Counted from the first letter of the stretch, positions 41,448 to 52,415 are shown. The stretch: DNA of 64,000 bases from Candidatus Blautia intestinigallinarum (GCA_019112635.1 DXIX01000012.1:62001-126000), one strand, 5' to 3'. Notes: generated by a model not told the origin, from the letters alone. A program made the numbers and translations.

Positions 41448-42356
41448 ATGCTGGAGAATTACCGAATCCGAACAGATCTTGCTCTGGAAGCCACGGAGCG
41501 TTTTAGAGAAGAGAAAGTGGAAATCCGGGGTGTGGCAGTCCGGGAGAATTATGACGAAGAGCGAGACATCCGCACGACAGTTGTAAAAATTGAGACAGAA
41601 AACGGTGCAAAGGCGATGGGGAGACCCCAGGGAACTTACATCACGATTGAGGCTCCCAATCTGTCTCTTCCGGATGAGGACTACCACAGGGAGATCTCAC
41701 AGGAGATTGCACATCATCTGCGGCAGCTTCTGCACCTGCAGGAGGAGACTTCGGTTCTTGTGGTGGGATTGGGAAACCGTGAGATCACGCCAGACGCTCT
41801 GGGGCCGAATGTGATAGGCAATCTTCGGATGACACGGCATATAATCCGGGAATACGGTGTCTCAGGAATCGGACAGGAAAAAGCCCACCGTGTCAGCGGA
41901 ATTGTGCCCGGCGTGATGGCGCAGACAGGAATGGAGACTCTGGAGATTATCCAGGGAGTTGTGACGGAGACAAAACCGGAGGTGGTGATTGCCATTGATG
42001 CGCTGGCGGCAAGGAGTACCAAACGGCTGAACCGCACGATTCAGATTACGGACACGGGGATTAACCCGGGGTCCGGGGTGGGAAATCACAGGGAAGGATT
42101 GAATGAAGAGAATCTGCAGGTGAAGGTGATCGGGATCGGTGTCCCTACCGTGGTGGACGCTGCCACCATTGTCCATGATGCCATGGCCCATCTTTTGGAT
42201 GCACTGGATGAGGCGGAGCAGAAAGAATTTCTGGAAGAAATGATTTCGCCCCAGCTGCACAGTCTGTTTGTGACGCCGAAGGATGTGGATGAGACGATTA
42301 AACGTCTGGGGTACACGATCTCTGAGGGACTTAATATGGCATTTGCCCAAGTGTAG
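41448..42356 (+). CDS. gpr: Germination protease GPR (spore endopeptidase)
   Basis: 302 residues, GGAGGGAG upstream. Typical blocks: RTDLALEATE at the N-terminus (mimics the cleavage motif of small acid-soluble spore proteins), VLVVGLGNREITPDALGP, IVPGVMAQTGMET, IDALAARSTKRLNRTIQITDTGINPGSGVGNHR and GVPTVVDAATIVHD. It degrades SASPs at germination after autoprocessing. It shows that the organism carries the spore programme. gpr-spoIIP-lepA is a conserved Clostridia order. No convincing forespore promoter was recognised in the 70 bp upstream. Confidence 0.96.
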   Translation: MLENYRIRTDLALEATERFREEKVEIRGVAVRENYDEERDIRTTVVKIETENGAKAMGRPQGTYITIEAPNLSLPDEDYHREISQEIAHHLRQLLHLQEETSVLVVGLGNREITPDALGPNVIGNLRMTRHIIREYGVSGIGQEKAHRVSGIVPGVMAQTGMETLEIIQGVVTETKPEVVIAIDALAARSTKRLNRTIQITDTGINPGSGVGNHREGLNEENLQVKVIGIGVPTVVDAATIVHDAMAHLLDALDEAEQKEFLEEMISPQLHSLFVTPKDVDETIKRLGYTISEGLNMAFAQV

Positions 42357-42404
42357 TGGACTTTTGTGAGGAAGATCGTCATATACATTCTAAGAGGTGA
42401 TTAG

Positions 42405-43538
42405 GTGACGAGATTCCAAAAAGCGTTCTGCGTAATTCTGTGCTTGAGTCTGGTGGGAATTCCTGCAGTAAAAAAAGCGGATTTTATTCAGATACCACAG
42501 ATAAAGAGCGAGGATCTGGAACGCCTCTGGAAGCGTCTTCCGATCTATGGATACCTGCAGGAGAAGGCGGTGTGGGAGCCGAAGAAGGAAGATCCTGAGA
42601 CTTATGAAAAGATTGTGGAAGCCAATGAAGAATATCTGGCGGGAAAAGTCCTGGATGAGAATCAGGATTCTGTCGAACAGGAAGAAGAGAAAGAAAAAGA
42701 GAAAGAGCAGTCTGAAAAAGAGGAGGAGTCTGTGCAGGCTGCGGTGACACCCCATCCGGTTTTGGATTTGTCTGCGGAGAGACTGGCAGACTATGATTAC
42801 CTGGTAAACAATTTTTTTATCATAGATCCAAACACACAGACCAGTCCCGAGCAGCTGAATGCGGCAAATTTTCTGGCGGAAGATCTGACGATGAAACAGG
42901 ATAACTCGAAACCCCAGATTTTAATTTACCACAGTCATTCTCAGGAAGACTTCACGGATACAGTACCTGGAGATTCAAGCACAACCGTGGTGGGAGTCGG
43001 AGATTACCTGACAGAGATTCTGCAGAGTCAGTACGGATATCAGGTGCTTCATATCACGGATGCTTTCGACATTGTGGATGGAAAGATTGACAGAAATCAG
43101 GCGTATGATTTCGCAAGGGAGAAAGTGGAGCAGGTTCTGGAAGAAAATCCGTCCATTGAGGTGATTATTGACTTGCACCGTGACGGAGTGCCGGAGGATC
43201 GCCATCTGGTGACCGAGATCAATGGAAAACCCACGGCACAGATTATGTGTTTTAATGGACTTAGTTACACGACGAACAATGGTCCGGTGGAATATCTGCC
43301 GAATCCTTATATCCAGGATAATCTTGCCTTTTCCTTTCAGTTGGAGTATCAGGCAGCTCAATATTATCCCGATTTGTACAGAGGAATTTATCTGGCAGGG
43401 CTTCGGTATAATCTGCACCTGCGCCCAAAAGCAATTCTATTGGAAGCAGGGGCACAGACCAATTCTGTGGAGGAAGTGAAAAATGCCATGGAACCCTTTG
43501 CGGATATTTTAAACCGTGTGCTGACTGGTCAGAGTTAA
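42405..43538 (+). CDS. spoIIP: Stage II sporulation protein P (peptidoglycan hydrolase)
   Basis: 377 residues from a GTG with GAGGTGA upstream. N-terminal membrane anchor ([16 protein letters not shown]), a long Glu/Lys-rich linker (about residues 55-115) and the SpoIIP amidase/endopeptidase domain with [25 protein letters not shown] and LLEAGAQTN, carrying the zinc-binding His and catalytic Glu. With SpoIID and SpoIIM it drives engulfment. Transcribed after gpr with a 48-bp gap; terminator follows. Confidence 0.95.
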   Translation: MTRFQKAFCVILCLSLVGIPAVKKADFIQIPQIKSEDLERLWKRLPIYGYLQEKAVWEPKKEDPETYEKIVEANEEYLAGKVLDENQDSVEQEEEKEKEKEQSEKEEESVQAAVTPHPVLDLSAERLADYDYLVNNFFIIDPNTQTSPEQLNAANFLAEDLTMKQDNSKPQILIYHSHSQEDFTDTVPGDSSTTVVGVGDYLTEILQSQYGYQVLHITDAFDIVDGKIDRNQAYDFAREKVEQVLEENPSIEVIIDLHRDGVPEDRHLVTEINGKPTAQIMCFNGLSYTTNNGPVEYLPNPYIQDNLAFSFQLEYQAAQYYPDLYRGIYLAGLRYNLHLRPKAILLEAGAQTNSVEEVKNAMEPFADILNRVLTGQS

Positions 43539-43547
43539 AAGAATGCG

Positions 43548-43581
43548 AAAAAAGAATTTTGCCTGGCAAAGTTCTTTTTTT
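43548..43581 (+). terminator. Terminator after spoIIP
   Basis: 15-bp stem (43548-43562 with 43566-43580, one G-U pair), 3-nt loop, A-run on the left and T-run on the right. Confidence 0.88.
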
Positions 43582-43591
43582 GTGGGATGGA

Positions 43592-43621
43592 ATGACAAAT
43601 TCAAAGAAGCTGTGCTATAAT
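43592..43621 (+). promoter_or_regulatory. Promoter of lepA
   Basis: ATGACA (43592-43597), 18-bp spacer, TATAAT (43616-43621). Confidence 0.65.
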
Positions 43622-43663
43622 AAATCGTTAAGAACCGAATTTGACTATAGGAGGAGACGATTT

Positions 43664-45478
43664 TTGGCTACAATAGATCAGAGTAAAATTAGAAATTTCT
43701 GTATCATTGCCCATATTGATCATGGAAAATCAACTTTGGCAGATCGGATTATAGAGATGACAGGACTGTTGACAGACCGGGAGATGCAGTCTCAGGTGCT
43801 GGATAACATGGATCTGGAGAGGGAGAGAGGAATCACCATTAAGGCGCAGGCTGTCCGTATTGTGTATAAAGCGCAGGACGGGGAGGAGTACATCTTCAAT
43901 CTGATCGATACCCCGGGACATGTGGACTTTAACTATGAGGTATCGAGAAGTCTTGCGGCCTGTGACGGAGCGGTGCTGGTGGTGGATGCCGCCCAGGGAA
44001 TTGAAGCTCAGACTTTGGCGAATGTGTATCTGGCTCTGGACCATGATCTGGATGTGATACCGGTGATCAATAAGATTGATCTGCCCAGTGCGGATCCGGA
44101 GAGAGTCATCAATGAGATTGAGGATGTCATCGGCATCGAGGCACAGGATGCTCCCAGAATCTCAGCGAAGACAGGAGAGAATGTCCAGGAGGTTCTGGAA
44201 CAGATTGTCCAGAAAATTCCGGCGCCTCAGGGAGATCCGTCTGCACCTTTGCAGGCGCTGATCTTTGACTCCGTCTATGATGCGTACCGGGGAGTGATTG
44301 TCTTTTGCCGGATTAAGGAAGGAAGTGTCCGGAAGGGCACACCGATTCGGATGATGGCCACAGGAGCTACGGAGGAAGTGGTGGAAGTCGGCTATTTCGG
44401 AGCGGGACAGCTGATCCCTTGTGAGGAGCTGAGTGCCGGAATGGTGGGCTATATTACGGCAAGCATTAAGAATGTGCGTGATACCCGGGTGGGAGATACC
44501 ATCACCAACCGTGACAATCCTTGCGCTCAGCCGCTTCCGGGATATAAGAAAGTGAATCCCATGGTATACTGTGGTATGTACCCGGCAGACGGAGCCAAGT
44601 ACCAGGATCTGAGAGATGCGCTGGAAAAACTGCAGCTGAACGATGCTTCTCTTCAGTATGAGCCGGAGACATCTGTGGCTCTCGGGTTTGGCTTCCGCTG
44701 TGGTTTTCTGGGATTGCTGCACCTGGAGATTATCCAGGAGCGTCTGGAGAGAGAGTACAATCTGGACTTGGTGACCACGGCGCCTGGAGTAATTTATAAA
44801 GTCTATAAAACCAACGGCGAGATGTTTGAATTGACCAATCCTTCCAATCTGCCGGATCCGTCAGAGATTGAGTATATGGAAGAACCCATGGTGGACGCGG
44901 AGATTATGGTGACGACAGAGTTTATCGGAGCCATCATGGAATTGTGCCAGGAACGGCGGGGCCAGTATCAGGGTATGGAATATATGGAGGAAACCCGTGC
45001 CCTTCTCAAGTACAAGCTTCCGTTAAATGAAATCATCTATGACTTCTTTGACGCCCTGAAATCCAGATCCAGAGGATATGCTTCACTGGACTATGAGCTG
45101 TGCGGATATGAGCGCAGTGAGCTGGTAAAACTGGATATTCTGGTGAATAAGGAAGAGGTGGATGCACTGTCCTTCATTGTCCATGCGGATACCGCTTATG
45201 AGAGGGGCAGGAAGATGTGTGAGAAGTTAAAAGAGGAGATTCCGCGCCAGCTGTTCGAGATTCCGATTCAGGCAGCCATTGGAAGCAAAATCATTGCCAG
45301 AGAGACGGTGAAGGCTCTGAGAAAGGATGTCCTTGCGAAATGTTATGGCGGTGATATCAGCCGAAAGAAGAAATTGCTGGAAAAACAGAAAGAAGGAAAG
45401 AAGAGAATGCGTCAGGTGGGTAATGTGGAGATCCCACAGAAGGCATTTATGAGTGTCCTGAAGCTGGATGACAAGTAA
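43664..45478 (+). CDS. lepA: Elongation factor 4 (LepA)
   Basis: 604 residues from the TTG at 43664 (AGGAGGAG upstream), giving the usual start [28 protein letters not shown]. GTPase motifs: AHIDHGKST (G1), RGITI (G2), DTPGHVDF (G3), NKIDLP (G4); then domains II-IV and the LepA-specific C-terminal domain ending [20 protein letters not shown]. It back-translocates or assists ribosomes under stress. Full family length. Confidence 0.97.
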   Translation: MATIDQSKIRNFCIIAHIDHGKSTLADRIIEMTGLLTDREMQSQVLDNMDLERERGITIKAQAVRIVYKAQDGEEYIFNLIDTPGHVDFNYEVSRSLAACDGAVLVVDAAQGIEAQTLANVYLALDHDLDVIPVINKIDLPSADPERVINEIEDVIGIEAQDAPRISAKTGENVQEVLEQIVQKIPAPQGDPSAPLQALIFDSVYDAYRGVIVFCRIKEGSVRKGTPIRMMATGATEEVVEVGYFGAGQLIPCEELSAGMVGYITASIKNVRDTRVGDTITNRDNPCAQPLPGYKKVNPMVYCGMYPADGAKYQDLRDALEKLQLNDASLQYEPETSVALGFGFRCGFLGLLHLEIIQERLEREYNLDLVTTAPGVIYKVYKTNGEMFELTNPSNLPDPSEIEYMEEPMVDAEIMVTTEFIGAIMELCQERRGQYQGMEYMEETRALLKYKLPLNEIIYDFFDALKSRSRGYASLDYELCGYERSELVKLDILVNKEEVDALSFIVHADTAYERGRKMCEKLKEEIPRQLFEIPIQAAIGSKIIARETVKALRKDVLAKCYGGDISRKKKLLEKQKEGKKRMRQVGNVEIPQKAFMSVLKLDDK

Positions 45479-45509
45479 TGGTATAAGGCACGAAAAAGGG
45501 AGGATGAAG

Positions 45510-45872
45510 ATGAGAAGAATTCCTACTATGGTATTGTGCAGTGTGCTGGCAGTGTCCATGACGGTGTTCGGGGGCTGCGGCAAAAAGAATGAAGAAGAGA
45601 CCCAGATTAAACAGCTGATCACAGGAACACCAACGCCAACGGTTCAGCCGGAGGCGGATAACCCGGAGAATACGCAGACAACAGATGGGATATCCATGAC
45701 GAATGACTATCTGAATCAGAAAGAGGCAGGGGAAGTTCCCTCAATCAAAGATAACAAGAATGTCTCCGCATCCGAGGGAGAAGACGGCACTTCCCAGCAG
45801 GATGGCCAGGGAGAGGATACCGACTCCCAGGGAAATGGGGAAGACAGTCAGGATGAGAGCGGTGAGTCGTAA
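45510..45872 (+). CDS. Small lipoprotein of unknown function
   Basis: 120 residues from the ATG at 45510 (GGGAGG 6 nt upstream). The lipoprotein signal ends at VFGGC; the mature part is short, with Thr/Pro (GTPTPTVQ) followed by a disordered Asp/Glu/Gln/Ser/Gly-rich tail. No family recognised. Its stop overlaps the proposed hemW start by about 11 bp, so the two are probably co-transcribed after lepA. Confidence 0.7.
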   Translation: MRRIPTMVLCSVLAVSMTVFGGCGKKNEEETQIKQLITGTPTPTVQPEADNPENTQTTDGISMTNDYLNQKEAGEVPSIKDNKNVSASEGEDGTSQQDGQGEDTDSQGNGEDSQDESGES

Positions 45873-47010
45873 TTCCAAAGAGCTTGAACTGTATCTGCAT
45901 ATTCCCTTCTGCGTGAAAAAATGTGATTACTGTGATTTCCTTTCCGGGCCCTGGGATAGGGAGACGCGCAGGCGGTATGTTCAGGCCCTTATCGGAGAGA
46001 TCGGAGCGCTTGGGAAGAAGTATGGATCCCAGGAGCGGGAAATACGCTCCGTCTTTTTCGGAGGGGGGACTCCGTCCCTTCTGACGGGTGATGAGATTGC
46101 CGGTCTGATGGACTGTCTGTGTGAAAACTTTTCCATAAAAGAGGGCACAGAGATTACCATGGAAGCGAATCCCGGAACTCTCACAGCGGAGAATCTGGAA
46201 AAATATAAGCAGAGCGGTGTCAATCGCCTGAGCCTCGGGTGTCAGTCCATGAATGATGAAGAGCTTCGCATGCTGGGCAGAATTCATACAGTGCGGGAAT
46301 TCCTGGAATCCTATGATATGGCGCGCAATGCCGGATTTGAGAATCTGAATGTGGATCTCATGTCGGCCATACCTGGACAGCAGGTGAGAGACTGGGAGAG
46401 AAATCTGAAAAAGGTGGCTGAGCTCGGGCCGGAACATATCTCTGCCTATAGCCTGATCGTGGAGGAAGGAACTCCTTTTTCCAGGAGAAAACTGGATCTC
46501 CCGGACGAAGACAGCGAGAGAAGAATGTATGAGATGACAGGGGAGATTCTCAGGGAGTATGGATATCATCCCTATGAGATCTCCAACTATGCCCGGTCGG
46601 GCCGGGAATGTATCCACAATGTGGGATATTGGAAGAGAATTTCATATCTGGGAATGGGGCTGGGAGCCGCTTCCCTGATTGATGGAAATCTTCGCTATCA
46701 GAATACCTGCGTCATGGAGGAGTATCTGAGGGACAGTGTCGATCCAAAGAAACTGTTTCGGGAAGAACAGATCCTGAGCAGTCAGGAAGAGATGGAAGAG
46801 TTTATGTTTCTCGGACTTCGCATGACAGAAGGAATCCGGGAAGAAGATTTTTCGGAGTACTTTGGATGCAGCATAGATAAAATATATGGAGAGAAAATTG
46901 AAAAACATCAAAAGCTTGGACTTCTGGAGCGCAGAGATGGAAGAGTGAGGCTGACGCGGCGGGGAATCAGTGTGAGCAATCAGGTGTTTGTGGATTTTCT
47001 TCTGGATTAG
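45862..47010 (+). CDS. hemW: HemW, heme chaperone / coproporphyrinogen dehydrogenase-like radical SAM protein
   Basis: 382 residues from a GTG within the end of the lipoprotein gene; an ATG three codons upstream is an alternative. Radical SAM motif: LYLHIPFCVKKCDYCDF (C-x3-C-x2-C), then FFGGGTPSLL, SLGCQS and LDLM-type NVDLMSAIPGQ. The C-terminal HNVGYW matches the HNxxYW signature of heme-binding HemW, separating it from HemN, which has an extra N-terminal region. The lepA-hemW order is common in Firmicutes. A strong terminator follows the stop. Confidence 0.93.
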   Translation: MSRNSKELELYLHIPFCVKKCDYCDFLSGPWDRETRRRYVQALIGEIGALGKKYGSQEREIRSVFFGGGTPSLLTGDEIAGLMDCLCENFSIKEGTEITMEANPGTLTAENLEKYKQSGVNRLSLGCQSMNDEELRMLGRIHTVREFLESYDMARNAGFENLNVDLMSAIPGQQVRDWERNLKKVAELGPEHISAYSLIVEEGTPFSRRKLDLPDEDSERRMYEMTGEILREYGYHPYEISNYARSGRECIHNVGYWKRISYLGMGLGAASLIDGNLRYQNTCVMEEYLRDSVDPKKLFREEQILSSQEEMEEFMFLGLRMTEGIREEDFSEYFGCSIDKIYGEKIEKHQKLGLLERRDGRVRLTRRGISVSNQVFVDFLLD

Positions 47011-47040
47011 AGACGGTACGGATGTACCGTCTTTTGTTTT
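47011..47040 (+). terminator. Terminator after hemW
   Basis: Perfect 9-bp stem AGACGGTAC (47011-47019) / GTACCGTCT (47024-47032) with a 4-nt loop and TTTTGTTTT. Confidence 0.9.
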
Positions 47041-47044
47041 GGTC

Positions 47045-47073
47045 TTGTATCCTGGAAAATTATGTGATAAGAT
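47045..47073 (+). promoter_or_regulatory. Promoter of the radical SAM/DUF4130 pair
   Basis: TTGTAT (47045-47050), 17-bp spacer, TAAGAT (47068-47073). Confidence 0.6.
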
Positions 47074-47126
47074 AAAGCAAACAAACGTTCCGAATATCAG
47101 TTCGATTAAATGAGAGGGGTGAAGAA

Positions 47127-48596
47127 GTGGAGAAGAAGAGTCCGTCCTTTGGAAAGACACTCAGTTTGGAGGAGAAGCTGGCGATTCTGGCAGACGCGGC
47201 GAAGTATGATGTGGCATGTACATCCAGCGGTGTCAGCAGGAGAGGGGAGAAGGGAAGCCTTGGCAATGCCTGTGCGGCGGGGATCTGCCATAGTTTCGCC
47301 TCGGATGGAAGATGTATCTCTCTTTTGAAAATTCTGCTGAGCAATGAATGTATTTATGACTGTAAATATTGTCTGAACCGGAGATCAAATGATCAGCCCA
47401 GAGCGACCTTCACGCCGGAGGAGATTTGCCGTCTGACGGTGGAATTTTATAGGAGAAATTATATTGAGGGGCTTTTTCTAAGCTCCGGGGTTGTGAAAAA
47501 TCCTACCTATACAATGGAGCAGATGTATCAGACGCTGTATCTGCTCAGAACGAAGTACCGGTTTCGCGGCTATATTCATGTGAAAGCGATTCCCCAAGCG
47601 GCGCCGGAGGTGATCGAGATGACAGGGTATCTGGCAGATCGTATGAGCGTCAACCTGGAACTTCCCACGGCGGATGGTATGCAGCGGCTGGCACCGAATA
47701 AGAGCCACAGCCATATTTTAAAACCAATGCGTCAGATTCAGAATGGAATCAGTGAGTACCGTCTATCGATAGGAAAGGATTCACGGATGGAACGCCACCA
47801 GATTAACAGTCAGCTTTCCGGCAGCATTTTTTCTGAGGTTCCGGACAGAATATCAGGAGAAAGTTTGAAGGACTTGCCGGGAAGAAGAAGGAAGCCGGCA
47901 GCCTTTGTGCCGGCAGGGCAGAGTACGCAGATGATTATAGGGGCGACACAGGAGAATGACTATCAACTTCTGACAACCACACAGGCTTTGTATCAGAAGT
48001 TTGATCTGAAGAGGGTATTTTTTTCAGCCTATGTTCCTTTGAATGAGGATCCTCTGCTCCCGGATCTGGGAACGGCTCCTCCTCTCCTGAGAGAGCACAG
48101 ACTTTATCAGGCGGATTGGCTGCTCCGCTTTTATGGATTTCATGCCGAAGAACTTTTAAGCCCGGGGAGACCGAATTTTAACGTGCTTGTGGACCCCAAG
48201 TGTGACTGGGCTTTAAGGCATCTGGAACTGTTTCCGGTGGAGATTAACCGTGCGTCCTATGAAGAACTCCTGAGAGTTCCAGGGATCGGCGTGAAGTCTG
48301 CCATGAGAATTGTGCGCGCCCGCCATGGGAGTGTGTTGGATTTTGACGGGTTGAAGAAGATTGGTGTGGTGCTGAAACGGGCGAAATATTTCATCACCTG
48401 TAAAGGCAAGATGATGTACGCCATTCCCATTGAGGAGGATTTTTTGACGAGGCAGCTGACAGGGGAGGACTCCAGGTCAAACTGGGAGATTGAGCACCCT
48501 CAGACATACAGACAGCTCTCCCTGTTCGAAGATATGAATATGGAGATGCCTCCAACTGTGGAGGATGTGGGAAAGTCCGTGTCGGGACAGTTATAG
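47127..48596 (+). CDS. Putative DNA modification/repair radical SAM protein
   Basis: 489 residues from a GTG with GGGGTGAAG upstream. The radical SAM cluster is LSNECIYDCKYCLNRRSND (C-x3-C-x2-C). A Cys-bearing N-terminal part (CTSSGVS, GNACAAGICHSF) precedes it and a helix-hairpin-helix follows (EELLRVPGIGVKSAMRIVRAR, about residues 385-405), a DNA-binding element unusual in radical SAM enzymes. This layout matches the family that occurs beside a DUF4130 protein and, in many bacteria, beside or fused to a uracil-DNA-glycosylase-like domain. The substrate is unknown. The partner gene begins 8 bp downstream. Confidence 0.85.
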   Translation: MEKKSPSFGKTLSLEEKLAILADAAKYDVACTSSGVSRRGEKGSLGNACAAGICHSFASDGRCISLLKILLSNECIYDCKYCLNRRSNDQPRATFTPEEICRLTVEFYRRNYIEGLFLSSGVVKNPTYTMEQMYQTLYLLRTKYRFRGYIHVKAIPQAAPEVIEMTGYLADRMSVNLELPTADGMQRLAPNKSHSHILKPMRQIQNGISEYRLSIGKDSRMERHQINSQLSGSIFSEVPDRISGESLKDLPGRRRKPAAFVPAGQSTQMIIGATQENDYQLLTTTQALYQKFDLKRVFFSAYVPLNEDPLLPDLGTAPPLLREHRLYQADWLLRFYGFHAEELLSPGRPNFNVLVDPKCDWALRHLELFPVEINRASYEELLRVPGIGVKSAMRIVRARHGSVLDFDGLKKIGVVLKRAKYFITCKGKMMYAIPIEEDFLTRQLTGEDSRSNWEIEHPQTYRQLSLFEDMNMEMPPTVEDVGKSVSGQL

Positions 48597-48604
48597 GAGG
48601 AACG

Positions 48605-49363
48605 ATGGAGATATATACCTGTGAAGATCAGTTTGAGAGTATGATGACATGTGTCTATGAGGCCTGGGCTTCTAAGAACGGACACTCCAATGTGCGCCTG
48701 ATGTTGGAACCTGTGTTGGAGCCGGAGCTGTTTTGCCGCTATCATCATGTGGAGGGGGATCCTCAGATTGCCCAGAAGGTGGTTCGCTCTGTGAGGCGGA
48801 AGATTTCCCGGAAAGCTTATGAGATGATGTATGGGGCGGCGATGTCTTTTCGCCCGGAGAAGCTGGATGCCATATACCGGTTTCTGGTTCTGGGATTCTA
48901 CGTGGGAGCAAGTGTGACCGATCTTTTGGGAGAGGCATGTGTGAACACGGTGTTCCAGCTGGACAGGAAAGTAAAAAACGAGGCACACTATTTTCGGGAG
49001 TTTATCCGTTTTTCCAGTGTGATGGATGGAAGGATCCTTTGGGCGAGAATCGATCCCAAATGTGATATTCTCACACTGGTGGCACCCCATTTTTGTGACA
49101 GAATGCCTTCGGAGGCCTGGATGATTGTGGACGGCGTAAGAGGCATGGCGGCAGTACATCCCCCGGATGAGGAATTTTATCTGACAAAGATTTCCAAAGA
49201 TGAGCTGAGCCGTATGGAAGTAAGCCGGGGGAAAACGGATCCTTACGCAGGCCTGTGGGAATCTTTTTTTCATGCGGTGGGAATTGAGCAGAGGCGCAAT
49301 GTCAAATGCCAGAGAACGATGCTGCCTCTGTGGTATCGAAAAAATATGACAGAATTTCAGTGA
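48605..49363 (+). CDS. DUF4130 putative DNA-repair partner protein
   Basis: 252 residues, AGGAGG upstream. Start MEIYTCEDQFESMMTCVYEAW and the His/Arg-rich C-terminal half (EAHYFREFIRFSSVMDGRILWARIDPKCDIL, VAPHFCDRMPSEAWMIVD) are the family pattern. It lacks the C-terminal uracil-DNA glycosylase extension seen in longer relatives, ending at RRNVKCQRTMLPLWYRKN. It always travels with the radical SAM protein above, so a joint repair or base-modification role is likely but unproven. Confidence 0.82.
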   Translation: MEIYTCEDQFESMMTCVYEAWASKNGHSNVRLMLEPVLEPELFCRYHHVEGDPQIAQKVVRSVRRKISRKAYEMMYGAAMSFRPEKLDAIYRFLVLGFYVGASVTDLLGEACVNTVFQLDRKVKNEAHYFREFIRFSSVMDGRILWARIDPKCDILTLVAPHFCDRMPSEAWMIVDGVRGMAAVHPPDEEFYLTKISKDELSRMEVSRGKTDPYAGLWESFFHAVGIEQRRNVKCQRTMLPLWYRKNMTEFQ

Positions 49364-49398
49364 GAAGATGGGAATCCCGCGACGGAGGGGAGTAAGGA

Positions 49399-49427
49399 TT
49401 GCATTCTATTTTTTTTTGTAGTATAGT
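49399..49427 (+). promoter_or_regulatory. Promoter of uvrA
   Basis: TTGCAT (49399-49404), 17-bp T-rich spacer, TATAGT (49422-49427). No LexA box (GAAC-N4-GTTC) was seen overlapping it. Confidence 0.75.
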
Positions 49428-49478
49428 CGACAGTGTTGAGAGTTGAGATATGAAGAAATCCAAAGGAGAATCAGATAA

Positions 49479-52322
49479 ATGGCAGCAGAGAAAAGCAGTA
49501 AACAGTTTATCAAGATACGGGGAGCAAATGAGAATAACCTGAAACACCTGGATGTGGATATTCCGAGAAACCAGCTGGTGGTTCTCACTGGTCTGAGCGG
49601 ATCCGGAAAATCTTCCCTTGCCTTTGATACCATTTACGCGGAAGGGCAGAGAAGATATATGGAATCACTGTCTTCCTATGCGAGACAGTTTCTTGGCCAG
49701 ATGGAAAAACCGGATGTGGAGAGCATCGAGGGACTGCCGCCGGCAATTTCCATCGATCAGAAATCTACGAACCGGAATCCCAGATCTACAGTGGGAACGG
49801 TGACAGAGATCTATGATTATTTCCGCCTTCTCTATGCGAGAATCGGAATTCCCCATTGCCCGGTCTGCGGAAAGGAGATTCGGAAACAGACGGTGGATCA
49901 GATGGTGGATCAGATCATGGGACTCCCGGAGAGGACCCGAATTCAGCTTCTTGCACCGGTGGTGCGGGGGCGGAAGGGAACACATGCCAAGCTGCTGGCT
50001 CAGGCTAAGAAGAGCGGCTATGTGCGTGTGCAGATAGATGGGAGCATTTATGAACTTTCTGAGGAAATCAAGCTGGACAAGAATATAAAACATAATATTG
50101 AGATTGTGGTGGACCGTCTGGTGGTCAAACCGGGAATTGAGAAGAGACTTACTGACTCCATTGAGACGGTGCTGGATCTGGCTGACGGACTTCTGGTTGT
50201 GGATAAGATGGACGGGACGACGATGAATTTCAGCCAGAGTTTTTCCTGCCCGGACTGTGGAGTCAGCATTGATGAGATTGAGCCGAGAAGTTTTTCTTTT
50301 AACAATCCGTTTGGAGCTTGTCCGGAGTGTCTTGGACTTGGTTACAAAATGGAATTTGATCCGGATCTGATGATTCCGGACAAGAGCCTGAGTATCTCCC
50401 AGGGTGCCATCACAGTTCTGGGATGGCAGTCCTGTACGGACAAAGGAAGTTTCACCAGAGCGATTCTGGATGCCCTGTGCGAGGAATACCACTTCAGTCT
50501 GGACACACCGTTTGAGGAGTACCCGCAGGAGATACAAGACGTAATTTTATATGGAACGGACGGGAAGGTTCTGAAAGTCCGCTACAAGGGGCAGAGAGGC
50601 GAAGGAATCTATGATGTGGCCTTTCAGGGGTTGATCCGCAATGTGGAGCAGCGTTACCGGGAGACTGGTTCGGACACGATGAAGCAGGAGTATGAAACTT
50701 TCATGAGAATCACGCCTTGCCCGAAGTGTAAAGGACAGCGTCTGAAGAAAGAATCTCTTGCCGTGACGGTGGGAGGCAAGAACATTTACGAGACCACCTC
50801 CATGACGGCAGATCATCTGAAAGAATTTCTGGACCAGCTTGAGCTCTCAGAACATCAGCAGCTGATCGGAAATCAGATTTTGAAAGAGATCAAGGCGAGA
50901 GTGGGATTTCTCTGTGATGTCGGACTGAATTACCTCACTCTTTCCAGGGCTACGGGAACTCTATCCGGAGGAGAAGCACAGCGCATTCGTCTGGCGACAC
51001 AGATCGGATCCGGTCTGGTGGGAGTTGCCTATATTCTGGATGAGCCGAGTATTGGTCTCCACCAGAGGGATAATGACAAGCTGCTGAAAACCTTGATGCA
51101 CCTGAGAGATCTGGGAAATTCTCTGATTGTGGTAGAGCATGATGAGGATACTATGAGAGCGGCGGACTGTGTGGTGGACATCGGTCCCGGTGCAGGGGAA
51201 CACGGCGGAGAACTGGTGGGAATCGGAACGGCGGAGGAGCTGATGAAAAATCCGGCATCCATCACGGGAGATTATCTGAGCGGGCGCAGAAAAATTCCGG
51301 TTCCGGAAGAGCGGAAACAGCCGAGCGGATGGCTGACTGTGTGCGGAGCAGCTCAGAATAATCTGAAGAATATCAATGTGGATTTTCCTCTTGGAGTGAT
51401 GACCTGTGTGACGGGAGTGTCCGGCTCCGGAAAGAGTTCTCTTGTCAATGAGATTCTTTACAAAAGCCTTGCCAGACATCTGAACAGGGCGAGAACGATC
51501 CCGGGAAAACATAAAGAGATCAAAGGAATGGAGCAGCTGGATAAAGTGATCAATATCGATCAGTCCCCCATTGGACGAACACCCAGGTCCAACCCGGCCA
51601 CGTACACAGGTGTCTTTGACCAGATTCGGGATCTCTTCGCGGCGACTGCTGACGCAAAGGCCAGGGGATATAAGAAAGGCAGATTCAGTTTCAATGTAAA
51701 AGGCGGACGGTGTGAAGCCTGCAGCGGTGACGGTATACTGAAGATTGAGATGCATTTTCTTCCCGATGTCTACGTTCCCTGTGAGGTGTGTCACGGAAAA
51801 CGGTATAACCGGGAGACTCTTGAGGTGAAATACAAAGGCAAGAGTATCTATGATGTGCTGAATATGACGGTGGAGGAAGCCTTGGAGTTCTTTGATCCGG
51901 TTCCTTCCATACGAAGAAAGATTCAGACACTGTATGATGTGGGGCTTTCCTATATTCGCCTGGGGCAGCCCTCCACGACACTTTCCGGCGGAGAAGCCCA
52001 GAGAATCAAGCTGGCAACGGAGCTGTCCAAGAGAAGCACGGGCAGAACGATTTACATTCTGGATGAACCCACGACAGGTCTTCACTTTGAGGATGTGCGC
52101 AAGCTGATTGAGATTCTGAAACGGCTGGCAGAAGGCGGCAATACAGTGGTAGTGATTGAGCATAATCTGGATGTGATTAAGACTGCGGATTATATCATTG
52201 ATATTGGGCCGGAAGGCGGTGACAAGGGAGGACAGGTGATCGCAAAGGGAACCCCGGAAGAAGTTGCCAAGAATCCAGCCTCCTACACGGGGCAGTATGT
52301 GTCAAAATATCTGCAGGCATAG
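49479..52322 (+). CDS. uvrA: Excinuclease ABC subunit A
   Basis: 947 residues, AAAGGAG upstream. Two ABC ATPase modules: Walker [15 protein letters not shown] near residue 36 and [13 protein letters not shown] near 650; signature sequences [12 protein letters not shown] and [12 protein letters not shown]; zinc fingers including CPVCGKE, CPDCGVS..CPECLG and [14 protein letters not shown]. Damage-recognition subunit of nucleotide excision repair. uvrB is not adjacent. Full length. Confidence 0.97.
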   Translation: MAAEKSSKQFIKIRGANENNLKHLDVDIPRNQLVVLTGLSGSGKSSLAFDTIYAEGQRRYMESLSSYARQFLGQMEKPDVESIEGLPPAISIDQKSTNRNPRSTVGTVTEIYDYFRLLYARIGIPHCPVCGKEIRKQTVDQMVDQIMGLPERTRIQLLAPVVRGRKGTHAKLLAQAKKSGYVRVQIDGSIYELSEEIKLDKNIKHNIEIVVDRLVVKPGIEKRLTDSIETVLDLADGLLVVDKMDGTTMNFSQSFSCPDCGVSIDEIEPRSFSFNNPFGACPECLGLGYKMEFDPDLMIPDKSLSISQGAITVLGWQSCTDKGSFTRAILDALCEEYHFSLDTPFEEYPQEIQDVILYGTDGKVLKVRYKGQRGEGIYDVAFQGLIRNVEQRYRETGSDTMKQEYETFMRITPCPKCKGQRLKKESLAVTVGGKNIYETTSMTADHLKEFLDQLELSEHQQLIGNQILKEIKARVGFLCDVGLNYLTLSRATGTLSGGEAQRIRLATQIGSGLVGVAYILDEPSIGLHQRDNDKLLKTLMHLRDLGNSLIVVEHDEDTMRAADCVVDIGPGAGEHGGELVGIGTAEELMKNPASITGDYLSGRRKIPVPEERKQPSGWLTVCGAAQNNLKNINVDFPLGVMTCVTGVSGSGKSSLVNEILYKSLARHLNRARTIPGKHKEIKGMEQLDKVINIDQSPIGRTPRSNPATYTGVFDQIRDLFAATADAKARGYKKGRFSFNVKGGRCEACSGDGILKIEMHFLPDVYVPCEVCHGKRYNRETLEVKYKGKSIYDVLNMTVEEALEFFDPVPSIRRKIQTLYDVGLSYIRLGQPSTTLSGGEAQRIKLATELSKRSTGRTIYILDEPTTGLHFEDVRKLIEILKRLAEGGNTVVVIEHNLDVIKTADYIIDIGPEGGDKGGQVIAKGTPEEVAKNPASYTGQYVSKYLQA

Positions 52323-52344
52323 GGGAAAATTCCAGACAAAATAC

Positions 52345-52376
52345 CTCTTTCCAAGCGGAAGAGTTTTGTATATAAT
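52345..52376 (+). promoter_or_regulatory. uvrA terminator overlapping the promoter of the MreB-family gene
   Basis: CTCTTTCC (52345-52352) pairs with GGAAGAG (52357-52363, one bulge), followed by TTTT, an intrinsic terminator. The same stretch holds TTTCCA (52348-52353), 17-bp spacer and a perfect TATAAT (52371-52376), so terminator and next promoter share sequence. Confidence 0.55.
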
Positions 52377-52415
52377 AGAAAAGACAAAGTCAGAAAGAGC
52401 GGGAAAGGAGTTCAT

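Noticed and set aside
50961-52163. 400-codon minus-strand frame inside uvrA
   Set aside because: Shadow of the uvrA coding frame; the His/Ser/Gln-rich composition matches antisense reading of ABC-protein codons.
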